Below, in pieces: positions 10,717 through 21,895 of a stretch of DNA of 64,000 nt; the first letter of the stretch is position 1, and each line of letters opens with the position of its first letter. Source of the DNA: Mangifera indica (Eukaryota; Streptophyta; Magnoliopsida; Sapindales; Anacardiaceae). The position numbers were made by a program, and so were the translations under genes. The stretch spans positions 17,165,807 to 17,229,806 of the forward strand of contig NC_058144.1 in the NCBI RefSeq assembly GCF_011075055.1, in the 5' to 3' direction. The notes under the pieces are model-generated. The model searched no databases. It was not told the origin of the DNA and saw only the letters and a list, made by a program, of their open reading frames with translations.

Positions 10717-12166
10717 CAGCCTACTCTCATAGATGAAATTCGAGAGGCTCAGACACAAGATGAATGGTGTCAACAGAAAATTCAGAAAGTAGAAGAGGGT
10801 CTCGAGGTAGATTTTCAAGTATCGAATGGAATTTTTAAATTTAGAGATCGAGTGTATGTTCCCCAGATAACTGAATTGAGACAGAGAATTCTTACAGAAG
10901 CTCATAGTTCTCTTTACACTGCCCACCCTTGGGGTGTAAAGATGTATCAGGACTTAAAAAGGCATTTTTGGTGGTCAGGCATAAAAAAGGATATAGGTGA
11001 GTTTGTTACTAGATGTCTCACCTGTCAGCAAATTAAGGCCGAACACCAGAGACCTGCAGGGTTACTTCAGCCTCTACCTATTCCAGAATGGAAATGGGAG
11101 CATATCTCCATGGACTTCATTAGTGGACTCCCTAGAGCTCAGAATGGATGTAATGCTATCTGGGTGATTGTTGATAGATTGACTAAGTCAGCTCATTTCC
11201 TGTCCATCAAAGATACTACTACCACAGATCAGTTGGGGAGATTATATGTTAGGGAGATTATTAGATTACATGGTGTACCTAGGACCATAGTATCTGATCG
11301 TGATACGAGATTTGTATCAGCTTTCTGGAAGAGTCTCTAAAGATCTTTGGGTACTAATTTGGCATTTAGTACAACCTATCATCCTCAAACAGATGGTCAG
11401 ACGAAGAGGGTTAATCAGATTTTGGAAGATATGTTGAGAGCTTGTTGCTTGGATCATAAAGCTACATGGGTAGAAATGTTGCCCTTGGTGGAGTTTGCTT
11501 ACAATAATAGCTATCAGACGACTATTCAGATGGCACCTTATGAGGCATTATATGGTAGGAGGTGTCGTTCTCCTCTTCACTGGGATGAGATAGGAGAGAG
11601 AAATATGTTATACCGATCCCTCGGGCCTAAATTGACCCAAAAAATGATTGATGATGTCTAACTGATCAGGCAGAGAATAAAACAGGCTCAGGATCGACAG
11701 AAAAGCTATGCAGATCATCGACGCCGAGACTTGGAATTCAATGTAGGTGAATTTGTATTTGTAAAGGTTGCTCCATTCAAGCATTTGATGAGATTCGGAA
11801 AGAAGGGAAAGCTAGCTCCCAGATTTATTGGTCCATATGAGATACTTGAGAGAGTTGGTAAAGTGGCTTACAGATTAGCCTTACCAGCGAGTATGGACCG
11901 GATTCATGATGTATTTCATGTCTCATCGTTAAGAAAATGTCTTGGTGATCATTCCCAGGTTGTGAATACAGAAGATATTAAGTTATCAGAAGGCCTTAGT
12001 TATGAAGAAAAACCGATTTAGATACTTGATAGAACAATTAAACAACTAAGGAACCGACAGATTCCTCTAGTAAAAGTCTTATGGACAAACCAGAAGACAG
12101 AGGAGGCTACCTGGGAAATGGAGCAAACCATGAAGTAGAAGCATCCAGAGTTGTTTTTGTGAATTC
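10717..12166 (+). pseudogene. Ty3/gypsy integrase with chromodomain-like tail (broken)
   Basis: Integrase inserts element DNA into the host genome. An HHCC-type zinc region (CLTCQQIKAEHQRPAG) is near 11015-11060. The catalytic core has MDFISGLP (about 11111) and SDRDTRF (about 11293). The third acidic residue, usually Glu in DGQTE, is Lys here (DGQTKRVNQ, about 11391-11417). The tail at about 12019-12166 (ILDRTIKQLRNRQIPLVKVLW, then EEATWEME) resembles the truncated chromodomain of plant chromoviruses. Premature stops: TAA 11338, TAA 11659, TAG 12019, TAG 12136. Certainly inactive. Confidence 0.92.
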
Positions 12167-12184
12167 CGAGGACGAAATTCTTGT

Positions 12185-12197
12185 GAGGGGGGAAGAG
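12185..12197 (+). promoter_or_regulatory. Polypurine tract
   Basis: GAGGGGGGAAGAG lies directly before the 3' LTR and is the usual primer for plus-strand DNA synthesis in LTR retrotransposons. Confidence 0.85.
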
Positions 12198-12198
12198 T

Positions 12199-14505
12199 TA
12201 TAATACCCTTAGGTATGTTCCAGGGGCATTTACGTCTTTTAACCCTGTTTTGCGATACTCCCAATGTTTTAAATATATATATATATATGTTCTGTATGGG
12301 GGCATTTATATAAATATACATATGTAAATAAATACAAAAAGAAAACAAAAAAAAAAAAAAAAAGAGAAAGAGAAAAAGGGAGATAAAGCTTAGATAAAGG
12401 GAGAGTAAAGTCAACAAAGGCAGCTCATCCCATTTGTTTTCTATCATCTTCTTCTCCCGTAAAGCTCCAGCAGCCACCATTCTTCATGTTTTTCCTTTGC
12501 TTTGTTGAAGAAAAAGGAAGGATTTGAGGGAGTTGGAAGATAAGAAAAGAAAAGAAAAGAAAAGGAAGCACTTGGAAGCTTTGGTAACCAAAGATCTCCT
12601 TCCTTCTCCTTTCATCTATGTTTATATGCATGTTATATGAATATGTTAGTGTGTTTTGGTATTGATTTAAAGTGATCTTGATGATAAAGGAAGCAAAACA
12701 AAGAGGAGGAAGCCAACTTGCAAAGATTTGGCTTGAAATAAGGTAAGGGGTTTCCTCCTTGATATGTCACATGTTTTAGGCTTTTGGTTCCTTAGATCTA
12801 TGTTATAAATGTTGATTTTGATGTTGAGGAATATTGTTTTGTCATTTGGGATGTCTATGTATGTGATTTTGTTCATGGCAGAAAGTTGCATAATATTTAC
12901 AGTTTTTGCCACTGAGTTCGTCCCATGTTTTAGCTGCCTTATTTGATGAATTATGAGTGCTATTATATCTTGTTGGAAAGCTCTTTGAATGATCTTTCCA
13001 ATGATATATAGCTTGCATGAATTAGAGATCATTTGGACTGTTAAAGATTGTATAAACCGAAAGGACTGCTTTATCAAATAAACAGGGGAGGCAGTTTTTG
13101 CCACTGACTTTATCTGCTGTTTTGACTGCCTGATTGAATGAATTATGAGTGCTATTATAGCTTTTTGGAAAGCTCTTTGAATCCTCTTTTCAACGATATA
13201 AATTTTGTATGAATTAGAAACCGTTTGGGCTGTTAAATCGTATGAAAAGAATGCTGCCCCGCTAAATGTCTGTTCTGTGAACAGTATGTCGTAATTTTAT
13301 CACTGAGTTTAGCTCACGTTTTGACTGCCTTATCTATTGAATTATGAGTGTTATTATAGCTCGTTGGAAAGATCTTTGAATCCTCTTTTTAACGATATAT
13401 AGCTTGTATGAATTAGGAACCGTTTGGGATGTTAAATTGTATGAAAAAGAAGGCTGCCCTGTTAAATGACTGTTCTGTGAACAGTGTTTCATAATTCTGA
13501 GCAAGAAAGAAAGAAGGAAAGAAAGAAAGAAAGAAAGAAAGAAGGAAAGAAAGGAAAGGAAAGGAAAGAAAAGAAGAAAAGAAAAAGAAAGAAAAACAAG
13601 AAAAAGAATTTGGGGCTCAAGATTTAGGGGTCGTCCCAAGAGTAATGTCTGGTGCGTTATGAATAAATTTAAATGGAAGCAAAATTAGTAAGATATAAGA
13701 CCCGCATGCATGCTATAAACTATGAAGGGGCACTTTACACTACACCGCCCGCAGTAGGGCACGTCCGCAGTAGGACACGTCCGTAGTAGGACATAGACCC
13801 CTAGTAGGGTCCGCTCGCAGTAGAGCATGCTCGCAGTAGAGCTCAATTCAGATTCAGAAATAGTATAGTGAAAGAAAAAGAGCTTGAGCTTAGAAAAGTG
13901 TTAAATCCCTATAGTTAGCTTCCAGAAAGTATTAAATAGACACCAGATGGGACAAAGTATGACCCAAATAGTAAAGAGTGAACTAAATTATCCCCTCAAT
14001 CTCTTATAAAGGTTAAGATGTGAGGTTGAGTCCCAAAAGTGAGTTAGAACAGGAAAAAAAAGAGGATAGTTTACTTGATTCTTTCCCCTTACTGAGTGTT
14101 CTTATCACTCACTCCCTTTTCTTTCCTGATTGCAGGTACAGGTGTCGAGGTAGCTGCGAGGCAGGGTCAGGTCAGCGTAGGTAGATCCGACTGGAGCAAG
14201 TTATCTCTGGTTTATATTACATGCATACAGTGGCATGTTTTTATCGACTTTTGACTTTTTGAGATTATGGTACAGTTACATATGATTACTCCATGTTTTC
14301 AGATACTTTCAGATGAGTCTTCATATGAGTATATACATCTTTTGTTCGTTTCTAGATTTTTAGTTTTCTTGGAATACTTCCTAAACACTTTTAATGATGC
14401 GTTTATTGTAAAGTATTTTTAAAAAGAAAAAAAAATAGACGCTACGAATATTAATTCGTAATATTTCTCCTTCGGTGGGTAGTACTACTAGGGAGGGATG
14501 TTACA
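12199..14505 (+). repeat. 3' LTR of the gypsy element
   Basis: Collinear with the 5' LTR over its full length with scattered differences. The first dinucleotide is TA instead of TG (TATAATACC), a single change from the 5' copy. The end is GATGTTACA at 14505, followed by the CATTT duplication. Confidence 0.95.
13747..13842 (+). repeat. Hairpin array, 3' LTR copy
   Basis: Six hairpins as at 6691-6786. The third arm pair is GTCC/GGAC here, fully paired, against GTTC/GGAC in the 5' LTR. The first loop is GCAGTA instead of GTAGTA. Confidence 0.9.
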
Positions 14506-14510
14506 CATTT
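14506..14510. repeat. Target site duplication CATTT, right
   Basis: Perfect partner of 5131-5135. Confidence 0.95.
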
Positions 14511-17500
14511 ATTATGCTTCTGCTGCGATAGAGGCTTTATTAATAGGTCAGCCATCTATATCAATCATTTCTATCTGCATGTCACCTCACTAAATAATCT
14601 CTTGGATCAGATGATATTATTTGAGTATGTGTTTGGACTTTTAATAAAACCATTGCTCATTTGCTTAAGTAATCACTCTATTGTAGTTATAATAGAGCTC
14701 GATCAACTCAACAATGCTTGGAACAACTCCAAGTTTTGTCACAAACTTCTTGATCCATACAACTTCTTTTATTGCTTCTGAAACGGCAATGTACTCAGAT
14801 TCTATTGTAGAATTAGGCACTGTACTTTGCTTGGAGCTTTTCTAGTTGACTACACTACCATTCAAATAAAATGCAAACCCAGATTGTGATTTAAAGTCAT
14901 TTCAATCAGTTTGAAAATTGACATTACTGTGGCCTCTAATAGTGAGTTTAGAATCCCCTCCATAAACCAAAAACATATCTTTAGCCCTTCTTAGGTATTT
15001 TAGAATGTTTTTGATAGCCATCCAATACTTTTCACCTGGATTATAATGATATCTATTTCAAATGCTCAAGATGTATGATAAATTAAGTTTGTACATAGTG
15101 TGACGTATATGATTGATCTTATAGTTAAGGCATATGAGATCCTACTCTTCTTATCTCTCTTAGATTGTGAAGATGAAAATATCTCTTTCGAAAAATATGC
15201 ATAATAAGATATAGGCATAAATCCTTTTTTGGATTCCTTTATAAAGAATCTCATCAACATCTTATCTATGTATGTGTTTTAACCAAGGCCAAACGATTTA
15301 CGCTCTTTATTTCGATAAATTTTAATCCTAAGAACATAGGCTACTTCCCCTAATTCTTTTATGAAGAAACAGTTGGATAACCAAACCTTTATTGATTACT
15401 AGTTCAGTATGTCATTTCTAATAATCACGATGTCATCGACATACAATACTAGAAATGCAATCATGCTCTTACTAACTTTTTTAAGCATATACGAATCGTC
15501 TTCATTTTTTATAAAACTCAACTCTCATACAACTTTATCAAAACAAATATTCCAACTTTTGAAAGCCTACTTAAGCCCATAAATGGACTTTTACATCTTG
15601 CATACTTTATTAGCCTGTCCAGTAAGAATGAAACCATTATATTACACCATATAGATGTCTTTTATAGGGTTACCATTCAGAAAGGTATTTTTGACATCCA
15701 TCTAAAAGATTTCATATGTAGTTATAGCAAGCATAATCCTAGTAGACTTAAGCATAGTGATTGGCAAAAGATTTCATCATAGTCAATTCCATATTTTTGA
15801 GTGAAACCTTTGGTAACTAGTCGTGCTTTATAGGTATGCACATTACCTTTTATGTCAATTTTCTTTTTGAAAATCCTTTTGCACCTTTTGGGTTTTACTC
15901 CTCCAGGTGCATCCACTAAAGTCCATATTTGGTTCTGGTATATGAAGTCTATTTTGGATTTTATGGCATCTAACCATTTATCAAAATCTAAACTCGAGAT
16001 AGTGTCATCATAAGTCTTAGGTTCATCATCAGAGATGACTAATATGTTGCCATGTTGTGTCATAAGAAAACCAAATCTTTCTAGCTAGCGACGTACTCGT
16101 GTAAATTTGCATAGCTTTTGTGTGCTTTTAGGTTGTTCCTTTTGAGGTTGAAGAACTTCCTCATGAGCAACCATTTTGATGGTACATCATCCTATCCAAC
16201 ATCTATTGTATCTTATGGTATAAAAACTTTATGAAGTTCCACCTTTCTCTTACTAGTCCTCTTGAAAATAAATTCTTTCTCAAGAAACACACCGATATAA
16301 GCAACAAATACTTTTCACTTCTCTAGGTGGTAGAAATAGTATCCTTCATTTCCCTTTAGGTACACCAAAAAGATACATTTTTCAAAGTTAGTGTTCAGCT
16401 TGTTCGAAGTCAATTTCTTAACATAAGTTTCATAGTCCCAAATCTTCAAGTATTCTTGATTGGGCTTTTGCCTAGTCCATAACTCATATGGAGTTTTATC
16501 CACAAATTTAGATGGGGCATGGTTCATTGTATAGGCAATAGTCTCTAGGGTATGTCCTTAGAAAGACGTGGGAAGATAGGTAAAACTCGTTATCAACCTA
16601 ACCATTTCCATCAAGTTCCTATTCCTCTATTCAGATACATCTTTATTGTGTACCAAGAGGAGTGAGTTGAGAGATTATCCCATGTTCCTTCAGGTATCCT
16701 CTGAATTCAACACTTAAGTATTCACCTCCATGGTCATTGTGAAAGATTTTAATTTGTTTCTCAAACTGCTTTCCTACCTCATTCTTGAATTCTTTGAATT
16801 TATCAAAGGCCAAAGGACAATTCTTTACCCAAGGTTTAATGAAAGGACAAATTTCCACCCATTAACTTTCAAAAATCCAAATACCCAACCATTTATTGTT
16901 ATGAATAGGGGTAAAATTGTCATTTAACTAAAAATATTAAAAAATAAAATACTATCATGTTTTTCCCCCACTCAAGGTTTGAAAAATTGCCATTTCCCCT
17001 CTAGGGTTTCATTCCTTCTCCGATGACATTCTTCGACTGACCTTTCATTTATCAGTGCTCCCTTTAGCCTCTATAACGAAGACGCAGTCATAAAAAAGCC
17101 ATGAAAATAATTATTGGAAGCGACATCATTGAAGATTCATCGTGCAATAGATCGTCTGGAAGCAACATTTGAAGCCAACGATCTCCGACCAAGATTTAGG
17201 GTTTTAGACCAAAAGGAAGAGAGAAGTTGGAAAAGAGAAAGAATGCGACTGGAGACAGCGAACTCCGCTGTCTCTGGTGATAGTTTCAAAACCCTAGGAG
17301 GAAAAGATGATTTTTCAAACCTTCATAGGAGGAAATCAAATTAATAAACTTAGGGGGAAATAAATTATTTTTTATGAAATGACAATTTTACCCTTATTCA
17401 AAACAATAAATGTGTGGGTATTTGGGTTTTTAAAAGCTAATAGGTAGGAATTTGTCCTTTCATTAAACCTTAGGTGGGAAATTATCCTTTGGCCTTTATC

Positions 17501-18960
17501 AAAGCATTCATACTAGTGTTTCAACAAAAGCACATAGCCATATCTACTGAGGTCATCAATAAATATGACAAAGTTAGCTTCGCCATATCTAGTATGCATT
17601 ATCATAGGCCCACACATATCACTGTGAATCATCTTTAACAATTTAGTCACCCATTTACTGTGTCTAGTAAAGGGTGTTTTGGCTATCTTACCCAATAGAC
17701 ATGATTCGCATTCATCATAAAATTAGGGGTCAAATGATTGCAAGACTCATTGTTCAATAAGTCTTTATATGCATTTTGGTCCTATGTGGCCTAACTTGCA
17801 ATGTCATAGATATGTGGTATTTAGTTCGTTTGTTTTCAAATGTTTATTATTTTGCACATTAAAAAGTTCATTATCTAGTTTTGGAATGTAAAAACCATTA
17901 TGCAAATTAGTCGTTCCATAAAGAATATTATTAAAGTTAATGGTTATAATACCACTAATAATAAAAAATGAATATCCTTCCTTGTCTGAAACAGACACAG
18001 AAATTAAATCTATAGAAATAGACAAAACATAATAGCATTTATTTAATTCTAAAACAAGTTCAATGGGCAGCCTAAGATAATAAATTCCTATGGCTAATGT
18101 AGTAATGCGTGTTTCATTCCCAACTCATAGGTTAACCTCTCTTTTAGCAAGCGATCTATTGTGTCATGGTTCTTGTATATCAAAACAAATATAAGTATCA
18201 CATCTTATGTCTACAACCCAAGATGAACAAAGAGAATAGTTTATCTCAATGACATACAAACTTGTAGTAGAGGTTTCAACTGTCTTATTCTTCTTGTTTT
18301 CTAAGAAGGTCTTACAACGTCTCCTCTAATGACCAACTTTGCCACAATAGAAGCAAACAACCTTTCCCTTCCCCACACCACCTATTAACTTAGTAAAGGT
18401 ATTTAGTTACTTCTTTGCTTTAGGTTTGGGCTTAGTCTCGGTTTTGCCTTTGTCTTTAGCCTTGGATCTAGGTGCATGGGCTTTAACTATAAGCATATTA
18501 GTTAAATCTACCTTTCATACCTCATGTTCAGCTTGCCTGAGCATTACAGTAATTTGTCAAGGGTTTTTCTCTTTTTGTTTAGGTTAAAGTTCATAATGAA
18601 ATTAACCTATGATTTAGGGAGAGATTTCAGCACCAAGTTAATAGCAAGCTCATTGTCCAGGATGAAGCCCAAGCTCACAAATTGCTCAATACAACCAATC
18701 ATCTTAACCACATGAACCCTAACTTGTCTTCCCTCAGAGAGTTTGCAATCAAACAATGCGCTTGACACCTTATATCATTTAGCCCTCATATAAGTGGTAT
18801 ATAACTCATGAAAGTATGCAAGTATGGATAGAGCATCTATTTCTTTATGTTGTTTTTTAAGCTTAAGTGGCATAGAAGTTAGCATGAGGCACTAAACTTC
18901 CACAAAGTCATTAAGATACTTAATAAAAATATATTTTTTCCTGACACAGGTAACAACCCT
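14511..18960 (-). pseudogene. Ty1/copia gag-pol of element B (broken, MITE inside)
   Basis: On the minus strand: gag to about 18500; zinc-knuckle region near 18360-18300; integrase at about 17695-17513 (TPFTRHSK, HSDMCGPM, DDLSRYG), continuing after the MITE at about 16807-16643 (HNDHGGEYLSVEFRGYLKEHGI) and 16527-16315 (KFVDKTPYELW); RT from about 16063 (DFDKWLDAIKSKIDF, YKARLVTKGFTQKYGIDYDE); RNase H to about 14520. It then jumps over the gypsy insertion to 5135-5074. Stops and frameshifts are numerous. Its order and spacing match element A, showing the same family. Confidence 0.9.
16808..17494. mobile_element. Mutator-like MITE, 687 bp, 9-bp target duplication
   Basis: Begins GGCCAAAGGACAATT and ends AATTATCCTTTGGCC, with inverted arms that continue well inward. 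It is flanked by a perfect 9-bp duplication TTTATCAAA (16799-16807 and 17495-17503), the size typical of Mutator-like elements. Removing it rejoins the copia integrase coding sequence. The core (about 17010-17300) is not shared with the other copies. It has no transposase. The inner arm edges carry CTAGGGTTT and AAACCCTAG. Confidence 0.95.
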
Positions 18961-20484
18961 TCAAGGATATATAACCTATTTTCTTTTTCGAGAATTGATC
19001 GATACATTAGGTTTAACATGGTGATAATTTGATCTTTAATTTACACATAAAGATAATTAGTAATTTTTATTCATAATTAGTATTCATTTTAATTAGGAAT
19101 TTAGTTAATTAAAATGCTCATATTATTTTCCTCAAGCTGATAGCCCTTACTATTATACTTAGAAAGTTCCGATAAACTTTTTAATAGACTAAGACCCTAT
19201 CGCATTAATTCTCTTTTTTGCTTTGGCGAACAAGTTCCAATAATTGAATAGGTAAATTCAAATTAATTACCAAAAGCCTATGATCTCAAGTTAGGTTTTG
19301 ACCCAATAAATCATGCAACCTCAAATTTGACTTTTGGTATCAGTAGGGTAGATTCTACATATCACTTTGCATCGACAAATGCATTCCCTACTCATGCCTA
19401 TAATATACTTTACCTTCACTTTGATAAACAAGTAAAGTATACTAGCTAAGTTAGACCCAATATAGACATCTCCTAATTTTCCACCTGATAGAAGTGTAGA
19501 CTTCGTTTTGGCAAACAAGGTTCTACCGTACGGGGCTTAAAGAAGACATCACATTGGAAGACACCAATTTAACCTTATACTTAATAATTAAATTGATGGT
19601 TTTTAATTAATTGGTCTCATCAGATTTTATGTCATATGTTAGGTGACATTTGGAAAAATATAATCATTCACATATATCCAACAATGTAAGATTAAAACGT
19701 GTCAATACACAGTCATAATTAATGTCAAACCTCATAAGCCAAGAGAGGTCTGACCGGTCAACCTAGGTGAATATTTTGTCTTCAGGTCTTCGTCTTCGTG
19801 CTTGTCTTTTTTGCCTCCAATCTTCAATAATTACATGGCTTTATTTCCTAGTTATGTTATTTTAAGAAAATAAAACAACTTAAACTAAAGAAGAAGGGGA
19901 ATTAAAGTAGGGCACGTAGATCCTATTTGAGAAATACAACCCAAAGAAAATAAATAAAAACATTCGCATTGGTTCATTGGTAGTATACTAGGCACTAAAA
20001 ATACGTACATCCATACATATACATCTAATTAAAATTAAATTTTAATTATTAATTAGCCAACTGTTAAATTATTTTTATTCCTAGAACTTTGCAAAATAAT
20101 TGCTCAACCCCAAAACTCAAGGAAATTTTAGTTTTGGTTCCAATTCAATGAAACTCGAAGCAAAATCTAATTCCCAATCTCAAAGGGCATGTAAGCATCT
20201 TGAAAGGCATGACAAGGCATGATGGAGGACTATCGTACGTGGTTTGCACAAAAAACAATCACGTCTTAGGTAGAAAAATTGTCTAGCCATGCACAAGTTT
20301 AAGGTGCAGTGACAACACCAGTGACAACACACAACTTAGACAAAACTATCCAGGTGAGTGTTGTCTAGTGACGCACCGGCTTGTACCTAAGGAACGAGAC
20401 AAGGCAAAAATTGCCCTACCACGTCCAAGTTGTGGGCGTTTAAACTACCACCCTCATTGACTTATAGAACAAATGTTTTCCAGT
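18961..20484 (-). other. Leader (5' UTR) of copia element B
   Basis: Non-coding sequence between LTR and gag, matching the leader of element C (27628-29040) in reverse. Its outer part (about 20220-20450) has the inverted-repeat character described for the C leader. Primer site and LTR 3' end are missing at the right edge, so a deletion fused leader to LTR here. Confidence 0.7.
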
Positions 20485-21895
20485 CTCTTAATTTATTAAA
20501 AGTTTTAATGCATAGAAATGCTAATTAAATTAGGATTCCAACTCAACCTAAACTTTCTATCAAAAAAGGATTTTGAATTTATTAAAAGTTTTAATGCATA
20601 AGAATCCTAATTAAATTAGGATTCCAACTCAACCTAAACTTTCTATCAAACAAAGGCTTTGAAGAATCCTTGTTTAACTAAAACACCTAACCCATGAGTT
20701 AACTAACCAGTTGACTTGTATCCATCTTTTGGCCTTGCTCAGTTGGACTTCTAAATGGGTCTAACCAAAACCATGTAGTGAATTTGCATAATGCCATGTG
20801 GCACCATACATACCAAAAGATTTTAATCAAAACACATCCATATGTTCATCTCTTTTCATGATCTCAGGATTGTTGTCAAACGATCCTTATCTCTTGGTTC
20901 ATATCAACCTCTTAATGTATATGATCTATAAGCTCTTTATCAAACTATTAGTGTTTGAATTTGAGTCGAATTCAAAAATAAGCCAAATTGACCTCCAGAA
21001 AAACCTCATGGCCACTGGACAACAGAGTATTAGCAAACATCTCTATAAGCTTTTACAACATCACCGTTACATGCAATTCAATCCTTTTGTCAACTGATAT
21101 CTTTAGAGGCTGAGACATCGAAATGTGTTAATCTTAGTAGTTCTTCGATATGAGCTAATACACATTAATAACTTACATTGATTATATTGTAACCTCATCC
21201 TACTGTGGCTATAGATTCAAGCATTCATGAATATCTTTCAGCATTCACATATAAGATATCTTCTCTTGTGCTCAAGAGTGACGAATTCTTTATTAATCAA
21301 CCATAACCTCCATATATCTTTTGATATGATTGTTTACTACCTTTATGATACTTTATTATGACAATACATTAGATAGTGTTAACCCATACCAATCCTTACA
21401 CGAGATAGTCTGGCAACCTTAAGTCAAAAGATCACATGCACCCGTAGTGTTCAGAGAAATTATTTCATAGACACTAGAGCAACCATCCATGTCGATATCC
21501 TTTAGTAGGGTCATCTGATGAACACATCTACAATATGCATCCATTGTTGTACCAAGTCATCAACAAACAGCTTCGATATGTCAGAATTGTCATCGCCTTT
21601 CGACAGGGTCACTCAACACTATAATAATCTTATTATCATTACATATGCCTTTGATCAATGTAATGTCAATATTATAGACATTTCTAAAGTGGCCATATAA
21701 TATGTGCATAGGGTTCCTCTGATCAGTTGTTTGATCCCCTCATCATAATTCTACCATTCTAAAGACATGTTATTCATACAGTTATTTAATAAACATGCAT
21801 ATGAATTAAATAACTATAATTTCTTCTATTAATTATTGAAATAAATTACAATTACAAATGTCAAATCAATTGGATCTAGGGCATCTACCCTAGTA
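20485..21895 (-). repeat. 5' LTR of copia element B (3' end deleted)
   Basis: Aligns to 3184-5073 except for the missing left part (the 3' end of the LTR). The right edge, on the minus strand TACTAGGGTAGATGCC, corresponds to TGTTGGGGTAGATGCC of the better-kept copy. Confidence 0.85.

Larger units (their letters stand above)
5136..14505 (+). mobile_element. Full-length Ty3/gypsy chromovirus with about 2.3-kb LTRs
   Basis: Structure in order: 5' LTR 5136-7449, primer site 7452-7463, gag, protease, RT, RNase H, integrase, chromodomain-like C terminus, polypurine tract 12185-12197, 3' LTR 12199-14505. It is flanked by CATTT duplications. The LTRs align end to end with scattered substitutions and small indels, so insertion is fairly recent. 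Long LTRs plus the C-terminal chromodomain-like tail suggest a Tekay/Del-like chromovirus (inference from family knowledge). gag-pol is dead: more than ten premature stops, at least one frameshift and an altered integrase catalytic residue. A solo LTR of the same family is at 47883-50153. Confidence 0.96.
3184..21895 (-). mobile_element. Ty1/copia element B, nested in the gag of element A
   Basis: Two same-orientation copies of one LTR bound this interval: the 3' LTR at 3184-5073 and the 5' LTR at 20485-21895. Between them lies a minus-strand leader, gag, integrase, RT and RNase H, itself interrupted by a gypsy element (5136-14505) and a MITE (16808-17494). The five bases outside each end (ACAAC at 3179-3183, AAAGT at 21896-21900) both align to the same site, ACAAT, in uninterrupted family gag. 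This fits a 5-bp target duplication that has since mutated. The right-hand LTR has lost its 3' end together with the primer site. Confidence 0.8.

Noticed and set aside
17000..17300. AAACCCTA words as an internal telomere repeat
   Set aside because: Single words at MITE arm edges, not tandem arrays.
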